Positions 28,112-37,069 are shown, counted from the stretch's first letter. The stretch: 64,000 bases of DNA from Gammaproteobacteria bacterium (GCA_021773835.1 JAJFJQ010000073.1:248001-312000); one strand, 5' to 3'. Translations and numbers: made by a program. Notes: a model not told the origin generated them from the letters alone.

Positions 28112-29281
28112 ATGACAATTCATACCGCGGCCGCGGACCCGGCCGTATTCATCGACCGTAGAAAGACCCTTTGGCTATTCGCGCTCGGCTGGTTATCCCT
28201 ACCGGCGCTCGGCAGCTTTGTTGCAGTGACGAGCGGTAGCGAATTTTACTACTGGCTTGTACCACTTGTTTGGTTCGGGTTGATTCCCCTAGTCGATCTC
28301 ATGTCGCCTCTCGGCCACGGCGGTACGAGCGAGGCACAAGCGGAACATCTTGACTCCCAAGCGTATTATTCATTCCTTATCGACCTCGCGGTTCCGGCCA
28401 CCTACGCCACGCTTATCTATAGCGCCTGGGCCGTATCCCGGTCGGAAGCGTCGGCGGTTGGAATCATTGGGATCGGCCTATCGCTTGGGATCATCATCGG
28501 CACGTTGATAACGATCAGCCGGGCCTATGCACGCGGTGAGACCCGAACTGAAAAAGTGTTGGCATTTCTTGCGACTGCGATCGTCGGATTCGGGCATTTC
28601 CGGTTGGCGCATACGGTTGCACATCAACGGGCCTGCGCAACTCCAGGCGATCCGGCAAGCTCCCGCATGGGAGAGAGCGTATATAAGTTTTTTATGCGAT
28701 CCCTTCCCGCCTCAATCGAGCAAGCATGGGTTATAAGTCAACGTCGACACGCACAATCTAGTCGAATTAAAGCTATCGTCAGCAGCGAGATAGTGCAAAG
28801 CCTAGCGTTTGCCGTGGTCCTCCATGGCGCTCTTATTGTCACCCTTGGCCCACGAGTATTACCGATGTTGCTGATAGCCGCTGTCTTTGCGTGGTTCTTC
28901 CAAACCACAATCGGCTACGTACAACACTACGGCCTGCTGCGCGAAAAGCGTGCCGACGGCGCCTATGTCCGCTGTTCCTCTCGCCATGCGTGGAATAGCG
29001 CTCACGCCGGATCGTCGCTGCTGATGTTTAATGGGACCTGCCATGCCGCTGCCCACGCGCATCCAGGGCGGCGTTACCAATCGTTGGCAGTAGAAGACGG
29101 TGCAGCTGAGCTGCCAGTTGGATTCGCCACAGCGATGATAATTGCGGCGATACCAAGATTATGGTGCCGTCTGATGGATCCTGCAGTAGCAAAATGGGCG
29201 AACGGAGACTTGCTCCGAGTCAATATCGACGGCGGAGCCTATACAGACCTGATGGCAAAGTATCACCGACCGGGCGGCTAA
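28112..29281 (+). CDS. AlkB-like membrane protein lacking several di-iron histidines
   Basis: The 389-residue protein follows alkane 1-monooxygenase over its full length, with membrane helices and the family landmarks GFGHF, ATPGDPASSRMGES, QHYGLLREK and HPGRRYQSL. Active AlkB needs nine His ligands. From memory these are, in P. putida numbering, 138, 142, 168, 172, 173, 273, 312, 315 and 316; the matching residues here, offset by one, are Arg137, Arg141, His167, His171, Gln172, His272, His311, Ala314 and His315. Box 1, normally HExxH, reads RAYAR. Four ligands are gone, so normal alkane hydroxylation is unlikely. The ATG at 28112 follows AGGAGAGGAGCAGGAG. No rubredoxin gene is nearby. Confidence 0.87.
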   Translation: MTIHTAAADPAVFIDRRKTLWLFALGWLSLPALGSFVAVTSGSEFYYWLVPLVWFGLIPLVDLMSPLGHGGTSEAQAEHLDSQAYYSFLIDLAVPATYATLIYSAWAVSRSEASAVGIIGIGLSLGIIIGTLITISRAYARGETRTEKVLAFLATAIVGFGHFRLAHTVAHQRACATPGDPASSRMGESVYKFFMRSLPASIEQAWVISQRRHAQSSRIKAIVSSEIVQSLAFAVVLHGALIVTLGPRVLPMLLIAAVFAWFFQTTIGYVQHYGLLREKRADGAYVRCSSRHAWNSAHAGSSLLMFNGTCHAAAHAHPGRRYQSLAVEDGAAELPVGFATAMIIAAIPRLWCRLMDPAVAKWANGDLLRVNIDGGAYTDLMAKYHRPGG

Positions 29282-29348
29282 CGACCTTAGACCAGCATAC
29301 TGAGTTTGCGATTGCCGTGGGCGGTTATTGTTTTATCGGGCTAGGTTC

Positions 29349-29723
29349 TCAACAACTGGCGGTAGCACAACCCGGCTCAATCACCGGGTCGGTTGCCGCC
29401 TTGCGCAGGACGCGCTTGACCCCCCCGGCGTTCACAACATTCACATAACCGAGTTTTTCGAGTGTTTGTTTGGCAACACCAGAGCGGCGGCCGCTTTGGC
29501 AGTACAGTCTAATGGCGGCGTTCTTATTTGTCGTAATTTCGCTAATGCGCTCACCAATATGATCGAAGCTGATGTTACGTGCGCCGGGCAAATGGCCGCT
29601 TTCATATTCTTGAACAGTTCGCACGTCGATCCAGATCGGTTTTTGCGGTGGCACCCCCTGTGCTGTTAGCGCCATTATCGGGTAGGCACAGAATAAGACC
29701 ACTAACATTGCTACATTGTTCAT
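29349..29723 (-). CDS. Exported rhodanese-like protein
   Basis: A 124-residue protein with a signal peptide (about 1-20) and one rhodanese domain: WIDVRTVQEYESGHLPGARNI and the active loop YCQSGRRSG with the catalytic Cys. It resembles periplasmic PspE/GlpE-type sulfurtransferases. It starts four bases after the stop of the ABC exporter gene and so is co-transcribed with it. In a sulfur-oxidising organism a periplasmic sulfane-sulfur carrier is plausible, but its partner is unknown. The C-terminal tail after GYVNVVNAGGV is short and ends with two cysteines. Confidence 0.87.
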   Translation of the reverse strand: MNNVAMLVVLFCAYPIMALTAQGVPPQKPIWIDVRTVQEYESGHLPGARNISFDHIGERISEITTNKNAAIRLYCQSGRRSGVAKQTLEKLGYVNVVNAGGVKRVLRKAATDPVIEPGCATASC

Positions 29724-29727
29724 CAAG

Positions 29728-31593
29728 CTAAGTCCTGTTCGGTTCTAATACAAGTTCGGCTTCACCTGGCAGCGGATCAAGACCGGCTTCATGCGTCTCT
29801 TGCTGGCGTTGCCACATCGTCGCGTAGAGTCCATCAAGCGCGAGTAAGTCAGCGTGCGCGCCACGTTCCGCGATCCTACCTTCATGCAGCACGATGATCT
29901 CGTTTGCGTCCACTACAGTCGACAATCGGTGCGCGATGACGAGTGTCGTATGCCCACGAGAGACTTCCCGCAGAGATGTCTGGATCTCCCGTTCTGTACG
30001 AGTATCCAACGCGGAAGTCGCTTCATCAAACAGCAGGATCCTAGGGTTCTTTAATATCGTCCTAGCGATCGCAACGCGCTGTTTTTCGCCGCCGGAAAGT
30101 TTGAGACCACGCTCTCCAACCATCGTCTCGTAACCATCTGGCGAGCTCATGATGAAATCATGAATGCGAGCCAAGCGAGCTGCCTCTTCCACCTCTTGCA
30201 CGCTCGCTTCCGGGCGCCCGTAGGCGATGTTGTAATACACGGTATCGTTAAATAACACCGTATCCTGTGGCACCACACCAATGGCCGCACGTACGCTACG
30301 CTGCTGAACCTCACGGATATTCGTGCCATCAATCGTAATCGAACCGGCGTCGACATCGTAAAATCGAAAGAGTAATCGCGAAATCGTCGATTTTCCTGCA
30401 CCACTCGAACCCACGATGGCAACTCGATTTCCAGCCGGTACCGTGAAGCTGATGCTGTGCAGGATCGTTCGTCTGCTGTCGTAGGAGAAAGTGACGCCGT
30501 CGAATTTCACCTCACCCGGCCCGTCCGGTAGCGGCACGGCGTCCGCGTTATCTTTTACCTCGGCGTTCACCTCAAGTAGATGAAACATTGCCTCCATATC
30601 GGTAAGCGATTGCTTGATTTCACGATAAACAAACCCGAGAAAATTAAGTGGCATATATAGTTGCATTAAATAAGTGCTTACCAAAACAAAGTCACCAACC
30701 GTCAATAGGCCGGCGATCACGCCGTTCCCAGCCATCGCCATCACGATAGTCAAGCCGATGCCAATGATCGCTGCCTGACCAATATTTAATAGAGCGAGGG
30801 AGCTTTTACTAATAACGGCAGCCGTCTCGTAACGTGCAAGCGATCGGTCAAATCGCGCTGCCTCGTATTGTTCATTACCGAAGTATTTGACGGTCTCGTA
30901 ATTTAACAGACTGTCGATCGCGCGCGTATTGGCCTCCTGATCGGTTTCATTCATTTGGCGGCGATATTTTAGGCGCCATTCAGTCACCACCAAGGTATAG
31001 GCGATGTAACTAATAATAGTCACGAAAGTGACGAGCGCATACCAAATATTAAACAGTGCCCATAAGATGCCGCACACGAGCGTAATTTCGAGTAGCGTGG
31101 GTAGAATGTTAAAGAGCATGAACGTGAGTAGGAAGTCGATTCCTTTCGTTCCCCGTTCTATAGAACGAGACAACCCGCCGGTCTGGCGGTCTAAATGAAA
31201 ACGCAAACCGAGAGCGTGTAGGTGTTTAAACGTCGTAAGCGCTACGTCTCGGATTGCGCGTTGTCCGACCTTTGCGAATATCGCATCACGCAGTTCCGCA
31301 AAGGCGATCGACATTACCCGAAGAACGCCATAGCCGAGCAGCAGCGCAATCGGAAGCTCAACTGCGAGCTGATCCGAATTAGAGAAAAGATCGACCATCG
31401 ACTTATACACAAACGGTACATAGACGGTTGCGATTTTTGCACAGGTGAGCATCACCATTGCGGCGACCACTCTAATTTTGATGTTGGTCAATCCAGCCGG
31501 CCATAGGTAGGGGGCTAAATTACGAATGGCACTCCATTCGAACGCAGGCTCTTGCTTGCGGCCTGCATGTGTTCGACCCGTCATGCTTGACAA
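29728..31593 (-). CDS. Atm1-type ABC exporter (fused permease and ATPase)
   Basis: The 621-residue half-transporter has six membrane helices in about residues 30-320 and an ATPase domain. The latter shows GSSGAGKST (Walker A), LSGGEKQRVAIART (signature), ILLFDEATSALD (Walker B) and AHRLST. The N-terminal part, with the DRQTGGLSRSIERGTKGIDFLL segment, is the hallmark of the Atm1/HMT1 group, which exports glutathione-linked or persulfide-bearing compounds. The start is either TTG at 31593, with GAGG at good spacing, or ATG at 31584. It is followed at once by the rhodanese gene, which fits sulfur-compound transport. Confidence 0.92.
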   Translation of the reverse strand: MSSMTGRTHAGRKQEPAFEWSAIRNLAPYLWPAGLTNIKIRVVAAMVMLTCAKIATVYVPFVYKSMVDLFSNSDQLAVELPIALLLGYGVLRVMSIAFAELRDAIFAKVGQRAIRDVALTTFKHLHALGLRFHLDRQTGGLSRSIERGTKGIDFLLTFMLFNILPTLLEITLVCGILWALFNIWYALVTFVTIISYIAYTLVVTEWRLKYRRQMNETDQEANTRAIDSLLNYETVKYFGNEQYEAARFDRSLARYETAAVISKSSLALLNIGQAAIIGIGLTIVMAMAGNGVIAGLLTVGDFVLVSTYLMQLYMPLNFLGFVYREIKQSLTDMEAMFHLLEVNAEVKDNADAVPLPDGPGEVKFDGVTFSYDSRRTILHSISFTVPAGNRVAIVGSSGAGKSTISRLLFRFYDVDAGSITIDGTNIREVQQRSVRAAIGVVPQDTVLFNDTVYYNIAYGRPEASVQEVEEAARLARIHDFIMSSPDGYETMVGERGLKLSGGEKQRVAIARTILKNPRILLFDEATSALDTRTEREIQTSLREVSRGHTTLVIAHRLSTVVDANEIIVLHEGRIAERGAHADLLALDGLYATMWQRQQETHEAGLDPLPGEAELVLEPNRT

Positions 31594-31691
31594 TGCAGAT
31601 ACCTCGCGCGAAAGATTGTGTCGCTACCGGCCGTCAATGAGTCGCGCAGCGTTTGGTGTATGAGAGGATGGCTCAATTCGATTGATCGAGA

Positions 31692-32111
31692 TCAATTTGC
31701 AATGGGCATTTCAGGCGGGCCTTTTAACTCTACTATGTTGCCGTCAGGGTCATTCACGTAAATTGACGGGCCATACCCTTCGGCTCCGTATCGCGTGGCC
31801 AATTCGCCGACTTCAATGCCGAGTCGCATAGAATGTTCACTAATGTGCCTTGCATCGAATTGATCGATTCGGAAGCAGAGATGGTCAAGGTTTAAACCCT
31901 CCTCTCCAGGTTCGACGCCACCCGCCCGACCAAATTCGCTATCAACGTGAATTAAATCAAGTCGGGAAGCGCCAGCGCGACGTTGAATCAATCCATTTTT
32001 ATGCATGTGCCGTTCAATCTTACAACCTAGCCCTTCGCAATAAAAATCCAGCATTGCTTGCAGATTGCGTACCCGAAGCACGATGTGGTCAAGCTCGCGA
32101 ATACGGATCAT
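31692..32111 (-). CDS. VOC-family (glyoxalase/dioxygenase fold) protein
   Basis: A 139-residue protein with two vicinal-oxygen-chelate modules: LDHIVLRVRNLQAMLDFYCEGLGC at the start, LNLDHLCFRID in the middle and PSIYVNDPDGNIVELKGPP at the end. Metal ligands would be His in LDHIV, His in LDHLC and Glu in IVELKG. The ATG at 32111 overlaps the stop of the upstream glycosylase-like gene (ATGA), so translation is coupled. Glyoxalase I, fosfomycin resistance and dioxygenase functions all share this fold; the reaction here is unknown. Confidence 0.87.
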   Translation of the reverse strand: MIRIRELDHIVLRVRNLQAMLDFYCEGLGCKIERHMHKNGLIQRRAGASRLDLIHVDSEFGRAGGVEPGEEGLNLDHLCFRIDQFDARHISEHSMRLGIEVGELATRYGAEGYGPSIYVNDPDGNIVELKGPPEMPIAN

Positions 32112-32779
32112 GATTCGATACCCATGGCGAGTATTCGACTGACCTCGGTGAGAGAACGTTGTCCCTGCTCGCACCATGTATTAAATGCGGATTGCGCTGC
32201 CTGTAGGTCGCGTTTTGCAGTGACGCTGCTATCAACGATATTCTCGCGTACAAGCGCGCTAACAACGTCGCGGGTAAGTAGAAAGGAGTCTTTGCCCATG
32301 TGGCGCAGAAAATATTGCGCAGAGGTGCCACCCATGCGGCTTGCGCGCTTTTTCAGGTCAAGCAATAAGTCGACGTACTGTGTTGATGGGAAGTCGGCGA
32401 AATACTTCCCAGCGGAGCCACACTGTTCAATTATGTCTAATAGAAACGCAGCATTTTCTCGTGTAGCGCGAAGTTTCGTGTGGTGGCGAATGATACTTGG
32501 GTCATCCAGCAAGGATTCAATATCCTCGTCCGATAGATAGGCGACATGGTGGACATCGAAATCGTGAAATACGCGCTCGAAATCGTGCCACTTATTCTCG
32601 ACGATACGCCAGACGAAGCCCGCTTGGAAAACACTTTTGGTCATACCGCTAAGCCATCGGTCGTTGGGGATTTTCCGCAAGGTGGCCGCCGATTTTGGTT
32701 TACTCAGGAGTTTCTCAACAGCGCGGTCGCCGCCTTTCCGCGTGGCGGCTAATTCATACAATGCGTCAAAGTCTCGCAT
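32108..32779 (-). CDS. DNA-3-methyladenine glycosylase I-like protein
   Basis: A 223-residue protein that resembles Tag over its central part: DFERVFHDFDVHHVAYLSDEDIESLLDDPSIIRHHTKLRATRENA, where Tag has an FD-xx-VA, an IIRN and an AxxxNA. Tag removes 3-methyladenine from DNA. The zinc-snap residues of E. coli Tag at the termini are not evident, and the N-terminal 60 residues differ, so it may be a divergent member. It lies 43 bases after the acyl-CoA dehydrogenase gene and overlaps the VOC gene by four bases, giving a three-gene operon. Confidence 0.72.
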   Translation of the reverse strand: MRDFDALYELAATRKGGDRAVEKLLSKPKSAATLRKIPNDRWLSGMTKSVFQAGFVWRIVENKWHDFERVFHDFDVHHVAYLSDEDIESLLDDPSIIRHHTKLRATRENAAFLLDIIEQCGSAGKYFADFPSTQYVDLLLDLKKRASRMGGTSAQYFLRHMGKDSFLLTRDVVSALVRENIVDSSVTAKRDLQAAQSAFNTWCEQGQRSLTEVSRILAMGIES

Positions 32780-32822
32780 GGATAACTGCGTCAGATTCGT
32801 CGGGGTTCAGCCGTACGCGGAC

Positions 32823-34616
32823 TCAGAATGCGGAGGCATCTAGCACCATCAAGTTTGCAGAGCCGGCCTCGACGCGCACGAGATGAATCTTTGTCTCAGG
32901 CGAGACGTGCGAGAAAAAATAGCGGGCGGTTTGTAGTTTATTGGTGTAGAAGTCCACATCTTCCGCACCGTTGCCCAGCGCGAGTAGGGCGGCGTTGGCA
33001 ATGCGCACCCACATGTAACCAAGGGATACGAGACTCATTATGTAGAGATAGGGGACCGATGCGGCACCAGCATTGTCGGCATTGGTGAGTGCGTTTTTCA
33101 TCAGCCAGCTCGTCGCGCCTTGTAAGTCGTCTACTGCGTGCTCAAATGGCGTTACGAATTCAGTCATCTCTGGCGTTGTAGTGTATTCGGCAATGCAACT
33201 GCGCAATAACGCCATATAGGAACGCAGCGCACGGCCACCGTGGCGCGCAAGTTTGCGTCCGACTAAATCCAGTGCTTGGACCCCGTTCGTACCTTCATAG
33301 ATCATCGCAATGCGGGCATCACGGACGAATTGTTCCATTCCCCATTCACGCACATAACCGTGCCCGCCAAGACACTGTTGCGCGGTGGTTGCGTTTTCGT
33401 AGCCCTTGTCGGTGAAGTAGGCCTTAATGACGGGTGTAAGCAGCCCGACGATGTCGTCGGATTGCTGACGTTGTTCCTCCGTTTCGGCTTTACTCGCAAG
33501 ATCGACGAGTAGTGCAGCCCACAGCATCAGCCCGCGCGCACCTTCATTGAACGCTTTGATGTTTAATAGCATGCGTCGCACATCGGGGTGCACGATGATC
33601 GGATCCGCAGGGGCATCTTTATTTTTCGCTCCGGTCAACGAGCGGCCTTGCAGTCGATCTTGCGCATAGGCCGCTGCATTCTGGTATGCAATCTCGGATT
33701 GGGATAGCCCCTGCATTCCAACAGCGAGGCGCGCAGCGTTCATCATAATAAACATCGCCCGCATGCCCTTATCCTGCTCACCGATCAGATAGCCGGTTGC
33801 GTCGTCATAGTTCATCACACAGGTTGAATTGCCGTGAATGCCCATTTTTTCCTCAAGCGAACCACACGATACGGCATTGCGCTCACCGAGCGTGCCGTCT
33901 TCGTTGACCAAAACCTTGGGTACGATGAACAGCGAAATCCCGCGGATGGAGTCTGGCGAGTCAGGCATTTTGGCGAGCACCAGATGAATAATGTTTTCGG
34001 TTAGATCGTGTTCGCCGGAAGATATAAAAATTTTGGTCCCGGTAATTTTGTAGGTTCCATCGCCTTGAGGTACAGCGCGGGTGCGTAGCAGACCTAAATC
34101 AGTACCGCAGTGCGGCTCGGTTAGGTTCATCGTGCCACTCCAGCTGCCTTCGACCATTTTCGGCAGGTAGGTCTGTTTTTGTTCAGCCGAGCCAACCGCG
34201 GTAATGGCTGCGATTGCGCCTTGGGTTAAACCGATGTACATGGTGAATGCCATATTGGCAGAGATCATGTATTCCTCGAACGCACTTGAGATGATATGTG
34301 GTAGACCTTGCCCTCCGTACTCGGGATCAGCGGCAAGGCCGCCCCAACCAGCCCCGACTAGCTGATCGTAGGCCGCTTTGAAACCTTGCGGCGTCGTCAC
34401 CGAGCCATCGTCATTGCGAATGCAGCCAGATTCATCCCCACTCTGATTCAACGGTTGAGTCACTTCTTCAACAAATCTTGCGCCTTCGCTCAGGATCGCG
34501 GACACAAGGTCTGGCGTGGCCTCGGTGAACCCCGGCAATGCACTGTAATCAGCGATCTTAATGACTTCATTGAGGATGAATTCGGTATCTCGGACCGGTG
34601 CTTTATAGCTTGGCAT
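32823..34616 (-). CDS. Acyl-CoA dehydrogenase (long form)
   Basis: The 597-residue flavoprotein has the ACAD core (MNLTEPHCGTDLGLLRTRA, KIFISSGEHDL, GIHGNSTCVMNYDDATGYLIGE) and the catalytic Glu in YEGTNGVQALDLVGRKL. It also has the C-terminal extra domain seen in the 600-residue class, ending near HLVRVEAGSANLM. Such enzymes oxidise acyl-CoA to enoyl-CoA with electrons going to ETF. I chose the ATG at 34616 (AAAGGAGAG upstream) over 34667. It heads an operon with the Tag-like and VOC genes. An enoyl-CoA hydratase at 42505 could act downstream of it. Confidence 0.93.
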   Translation of the reverse strand: MPSYKAPVRDTEFILNEVIKIADYSALPGFTEATPDLVSAILSEGARFVEEVTQPLNQSGDESGCIRNDDGSVTTPQGFKAAYDQLVGAGWGGLAADPEYGGQGLPHIISSAFEEYMISANMAFTMYIGLTQGAIAAITAVGSAEQKQTYLPKMVEGSWSGTMNLTEPHCGTDLGLLRTRAVPQGDGTYKITGTKIFISSGEHDLTENIIHLVLAKMPDSPDSIRGISLFIVPKVLVNEDGTLGERNAVSCGSLEEKMGIHGNSTCVMNYDDATGYLIGEQDKGMRAMFIMMNAARLAVGMQGLSQSEIAYQNAAAYAQDRLQGRSLTGAKNKDAPADPIIVHPDVRRMLLNIKAFNEGARGLMLWAALLVDLASKAETEEQRQQSDDIVGLLTPVIKAYFTDKGYENATTAQQCLGGHGYVREWGMEQFVRDARIAMIYEGTNGVQALDLVGRKLARHGGRALRSYMALLRSCIAEYTTTPEMTEFVTPFEHAVDDLQGATSWLMKNALTNADNAGAASVPYLYIMSLVSLGYMWVRIANAALLALGNGAEDVDFYTNKLQTARYFFSHVSPETKIHLVRVEAGSANLMVLDASAF

Positions 34617-34819
34617 GACTAGGGGCTCTCCTTTTGCATATATTCGGTCACGGAAGGCGGCGCACACAGCCCATCCATTTTGACACGCAAACGCAGCGCC
34701 GACACCCTATACTTCGGCGGGTGTATCCGTGGACACTTGACCGACTCGAAGGCGCTGGTTAAGTTGCCCGAGGCCGGGCGCTTTAGAACCGAGCTGGATG
34801 AATAGCAGGGAGTTGGCGA

Positions 34820-35311
34820 ATGAAACTTGAAGGGTCTTGCTCGTGCGGTGCGATTTCGTTCGTTGTCGAGTCGCAACATCCGTATCCGTTTAATATTTGC
34901 TACTGTTCGATTTGTCGGAAAACCGGCGGCGGTGGCGGGTACGCAATTAATCTTGGCGCGGACGCTGAGAGTCTGATCGTCAACGGAGAGGACAGTCGTA
35001 GCGTCTATCAAGCGACAATTACCGACCCGGCGACGAACAATGCCGAATTGAGCCCGGCCGAGCGCAGCTTCTGCAAGCACTGTGGATCTGCGTTATGGTT
35101 GTGGGATCCGCGCTGGCCAGAATTACTCCATCCATTTGCATCGGCAATTGACACTGCATTGCCTCTGGCCCCAGAGCGTACGCACTTGATGTTGGCCTAT
35201 AAAGAGCCATGGGTTAAAGCTGATATCGCCGATGGTGACAAAACCTTCGATGAGTATCCCGATGAATCCATAGCCGAATGGCACACGCGCCTCGGGCTCA
35301 ATGCAGGCTAA
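34820..35311 (+). CDS. GFA/CENP-V family zinc protein
   Basis: A 163-residue protein with the GFA zinc motifs: GSCSCGAISF at the start, CYCSICRKTGG near residue 27 and FCKHCGSALW near residue 84. The family, named after a glutathione-dependent formaldehyde-activating enzyme, binds two zinc ions; that catalytic role is disputed. The middle region (ITDPATNNAEL) and the C-terminal AYKEPWVKADIADGDKTFDEYP fit family members of about 150 residues. It is divergent from the acyl-CoA dehydrogenase and converges on speD. Confidence 0.88.
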   Translation: MKLEGSCSCGAISFVVESQHPYPFNICYCSICRKTGGGGGYAINLGADAESLIVNGEDSRSVYQATITDPATNNAELSPAERSFCKHCGSALWLWDPRWPELLHPFASAIDTALPLAPERTHLMLAYKEPWVKADIADGDKTFDEYPDESIAEWHTRLGLNAG

Positions 35312-35390
35312 TTGCCTCGTTTGTGAAGTTGCCAGCTGTAAAGATTGTTTTTTCCTTACCGCGCCGCAGGTAAATTGCTACTGCTACCGC

Positions 35391-35807
35391 TTAGGCAACA
35401 TCCTGCACCTGCTCGGCGGCGTTCGCTTCGCCACGTCTAATCGATCGGGTTTGCACTGTCCGCGGGCCGAGGACGCGTTCGAGCGTCGGCAGACAGTCAC
35501 GCGGCTCGCAGTCCCCACACATAAAAATATCGATTGCAGCGAAACTGCGCTCTGGCCAAGTGTGGATCGTGATATGACTTTCGGCGAGGACAGAAACGCC
35601 GCTGACGCCGCCGCCATCGCCAAATCGATGATAGTGTGAGTGCAATACTGTAGCGCCCGCCGTGATCGCGCTTGACTCTAGCGCTTCACGGATCACGTCG
35701 ACGTCTCCTAAATTGCTGGCGCCCCAAAACTCCACGAGCAGGTGCTCGCCAGCGTAGGCGAAGCCGTCGGTGGTCTGCTTGAAGTGATCAGGTGGTTGGT
35801 GAGTCAT
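35391..35807 (-). CDS. speD: S-adenosylmethionine decarboxylase proenzyme (canonical SpeD)
   Basis: The 138-residue protein is a class 1B (SpeH-type) AdoMet decarboxylase. The self-cleavage site is LAES-HITIHTWPE: Ser77 becomes the pyruvoyl group, His82 assists processing and Cys97 is the proton donor, at the same offsets (+5, +20) as in Thermotoga SpeD. It supplies decarboxylated AdoMet to the adjacent spermidine synthase. The ATG at 35807 lies inside the 3' end of speE (20-base overlap) with GGGGAATGCA upstream. It is the last gene of a three-gene polyamine operon. Confidence 0.93.
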   Translation of the reverse strand: MTHQPPDHFKQTTDGFAYAGEHLLVEFWGASNLGDVDVIREALESSAITAGATVLHSHYHRFGDGGGVSGVSVLAESHITIHTWPERSFAAIDIFMCGDCEPRDCLPTLERVLGPRTVQTRSIRRGEANAAEQVQDVA

Positions 35808-36669
35808 TGCATTCCCCAGTGATTGCATGGATCCAATGCGGCAGCACAAAGCTGGCCAGATGATGGGCTGGCGTATAGTGGCGCAAGGAAGCACCCATTC
35901 GTTCAAATCTTAGCCTTAGGTGTTCGAGCGAGGGGTCAAACACGCGCGCGTCGCGGGTGCCGAAGCCCATCACCATTGAACCGCCGTAGTAGGTCGGTAC
36001 GGCTACTTGGTAACACTTAGCACGCAGTCCAAGCTTGCGCAGCGCTTGCATTGTGCCGCGTGCCTCTTCGGGTTGCAGAAACACGACGCCGTTTTGTAAC
36101 GATAGCGCACCGTTCTGGTTCAAGGCCGCCTCGCATAATTGATAAAATTCCTTTGAGAAGAGGATCTCGCCAGCCCCGACGGGATCAGTCGAGTCACTGA
36201 TAATGACGTCGTAGCGGCTTTGTTCACGGCGAAGATAGGCGAACGCGTCTTCGACGACCAGGTTGGCGCGGGGGTCGTCATACACCGCGCCGGCGTCGTT
36301 AAGTATGGGCATATGCTCGATGCAGGAGGCGACAACCTGTTCATCAATTTCGATCATATCGACGCGTTCAATGTCGTGCTTGAGTACCTCGCGTAACGAG
36401 CCGCCGTCACCGCCTCCAATGATCAGAACTGCACGTGGCGATTCACAGGCAAACATAGGTACGTGCACCAGCATTTCGTGATACATGAACTCATCACGTT
36501 CGGTGGTCTGCACGATACCGTCTAGGATCAGAACCCGGCCAAAGCGTTGCGTTTGAACGATCTCGATGCGCTGGTACGCACTCTCGCTGCTATACAGATC
36601 CGCCTCAACTGCGAAGCCTTGGTAGGCGCTGTCGCCGTGGAGATTTTCGATAAACTGCCGGCTCGCCAA
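35788..36669 (-). CDS. speE: Polyamine aminopropyltransferase (spermidine synthase)
   Basis: The protein has about 293 residues if it starts at TTG 36669, close to E. coli SpeE. The aminopropyltransferase landmarks are ILDGIVQTTERDEFMYHEML, VLIIGGGDGGSLREVLKH, MIEIDEQV and the catalytic DSTDPVGAGEILFSKEFY. It transfers aminopropyl from decarboxylated AdoMet to putrescine or a related amine. No ATG exists near the N-terminus; an upstream TTG at 36726 would overlap the preceding gene by 56 bases and is less likely. It is flanked by two SpeD-type genes on the same strand. Confidence 0.93.
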   Translation of the reverse strand: MASRQFIENLHGDSAYQGFAVEADLYSSESAYQRIEIVQTQRFGRVLILDGIVQTTERDEFMYHEMLVHVPMFACESPRAVLIIGGGDGGSLREVLKHDIERVDMIEIDEQVVASCIEHMPILNDAGAVYDDPRANLVVEDAFAYLRREQSRYDVIISDSTDPVGAGEILFSKEFYQLCEAALNQNGALSLQNGVVFLQPEEARGTMQALRKLGLRAKCYQVAVPTYYGGSMVMGFGTRDARVFDPSLEHLRLRFERMGASLRHYTPAHHLASFVLPHWIHAITGECNDSPTT

Positions 36670-36670
36670 G

Positions 36671-37069
36671 CTATCCGACCTCAGCCAGTTCAAGCGCGAA
36701 GGCACCGCGGAGCATCGGGGTGGCAATCACCGTTGACGGCACAAAATAGCGACGGCAGACATCCTCGGCGACCGCGTTGTCAAATTCTTTGCAAGAGAAT
36801 ATATCGATGTAAACCTGTCCTAGGTTCTCGGCAAAATGCGCGCATATATTGGAAGTTTCGATAAGCTGGATCACGGTGTAGCCGGCGGACTCGTATGAAT
36901 GGGTGGCGAAATGTTCAATGCTGGGTTCGCCAAAGGCGCGCATTTTTATCGCTATTACGAGTTCGTTAACCCATGCAAGTAAATGTACCGGATCGGTCAA
37001 AAACTGACGTGGGCAACCGGCAAAATCAAGGACTAGGTGTTGGCCCCACGGCTGTGTGGCTTGATGCAT
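36671..37069 (-). CDS. Divergent SpeD paralogue
   Basis: The 132-residue protein aligns with SpeD without gaps around the active site. Canonical ES-HITIH-TWPE becomes TS-NICAH-FAEN: the pyruvoyl-forming serine (Ser73), the processing His (His78) and the Cys (Cys93) are kept at the usual spacing, but the flanking Glu, His and TWPE are replaced. It could therefore still self-cleave, with a different substrate pocket. Other SpeD homologues have become pyruvoyl-dependent ornithine or arginine decarboxylases, and trypanosomes use an inactive SpeD partner as an activator; either role would fit. It is the first gene of the operon, one base before the proposed speE start. Confidence 0.85.
   Translation of the reverse strand: MHQATQPWGQHLVLDFAGCPRQFLTDPVHLLAWVNELVIAIKMRAFGEPSIEHFATHSYESAGYTVIQLIETSNICAHFAENLGQVYIDIFSCKEFDNAVAEDVCRRYFVPSTVIATPMLRGAFALELAEVG

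Noticed and set aside
27977-28112. Longer N-terminal extension of the AlkB-like protein
   Set aside because: The ATG at 28112 has a strong ribosome binding site and matches the family start.
32058-32540. Plus-strand 160-codon frame opposite the Tag-like and VOC genes
   Set aside because: It overlaps two coupled genes on the other strand and shows no motif.
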